NCBI GenBank assembly: GCA_037178975.1 | Contig: JASJZH010000004.1 | Location: forward strand, 10,354,001-10,418,000 | Source: Oscheius tipulae | Taxonomy: Eukaryota; Nematoda; Chromadorea; Rhabditida; Rhabditidae | Reading direction: 5' to 3' | Length of the DNA: 64,000 nucleotides | Part shown: positions 63,948-64,000 of the stretch, one piece after another | How positions within the stretch are numbered: the stretch's first letter is position 1 | How the letters are laid out: every line of letters begins with the position of its first letter | Notes under the pieces: generated by a model | Seen by the model: the letters and a program-made list of their open reading frames with translations, nothing else | What the model was told of the DNA's origin: nothing | Database searches by the model: none | Translations under genes and position numbers: made by a program

Positions 63948-64000
63948 ATGATTCTCCTGCTGATAGTCGTGTCTGTCTCCGCTGTTCTTGGTCAGATTAC
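63948..64000 (+). CDS. Start of a secreted protein gene (cut by window end)
   Basis: MILLLIVVSVSAVLGQIT is a typical signal peptide starting at the ATG at 63948. The frame is open to the window edge. No more can be said. Confidence 0.55.
   Translation, partial: MILLLIVVSVSAVLGQI

Noticed and set aside
1-64000. CRISPR arrays, bacterial operons or ribosome binding sites
   Set aside because: Introns, snRNA, SL RNA and polyA signals show nuclear eukaryotic DNA; the repeats seen are minisatellites and duplications.

Overview
This is nuclear DNA from a nematode. The strongest evidence is two short genes, facing away from each other, that each start with the exact 22-nt SL1 spliced leader, followed by a splice donor, an Sm site and a 3' hairpin. 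A U2 snRNA gene lies nearby with nematode-like sequence. An SL1 identical to the Caenorhabditis form points to a chromadorean nematode; I cannot name the genus. Protein genes have many short introns (often 36-65 nt, GTRAG...TTTCAG). Many introns carry (TCTCTGTC)-like pyrimidine runs on the sense strand. Exon limits below were read by eye from splice sites and frame, so CDS spans run from start to stop and include introns.

Layout. 0.5-1.8 kb: decayed Helitron. 2.8-4.7 kb: unrecognised multi-exon gene (-). 5.1-5.9 kb: copy of a GPCR tail (-). 5.9-12.8 kb: two 1.68-kb arms in inverted orientation around a 3.6-kb spacer. Each arm holds a small secreted cysteine-rich gene plus three exons of a kinetochore-like gene that carries a CENP-C-type motif (full gene 9.5-14.4 kb, +). 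14.4-19.1 kb: a Cys-loop receptor subunit gene (+) with two SL1 RNA genes in one intron and U2 in another, flanked by two LDLa-domain genes on the opposite strand. 19.9-20.5 kb: third copy of the cysteine-rich gene. 21-27.5 kb: two small cysteine-containing genes and a GABA-transporter-like SLC6 gene. 28.3-29.2 kb: a secreted-protein gene in an 877-bp segment repeated inverted at 52.3-53.1 kb. 29.4-30.1 kb: four-TM protein. 30.36-32.95 kb: complete Tc5-like transposon. 33.3-37.1 kb: PAN-ZP matrix/receptor protein. 37.2-41.4 kb: MADF-like gene, an unrecognised gene and a GATA factor (all -). 43.7-47.3 kb: SLC5 transporter (-). 48.8-49.2 kb: two-TM microprotein. 49.2-52.1 kb: BPI/LBP-family protein (-). 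53.7-54.2 kb: transthyretin/HIUase-like protein. 54.4-55.8 kb: GPCR (-). 56.4-57 kb and 62.9-63.5 kb: RTE-type LINE remnants. 58.5-59.4 kb: truncated tyrosine phosphatase. 59.6-62.4 kb: SEL1L/HRD3. A secreted gene starts at the right edge.

The protein genes do not form one pathway. Several relate to neurons (Cys-loop receptor, SLC6, GPCR), others to cuticle/apical matrix (PAN-ZP), transcription (GATA, MADF), ERAD (SEL1L) and chromosome segregation (CENP-C motif). What sets the window apart is the clustering of splicing RNA genes inside a receptor gene and the recent inverted duplications.
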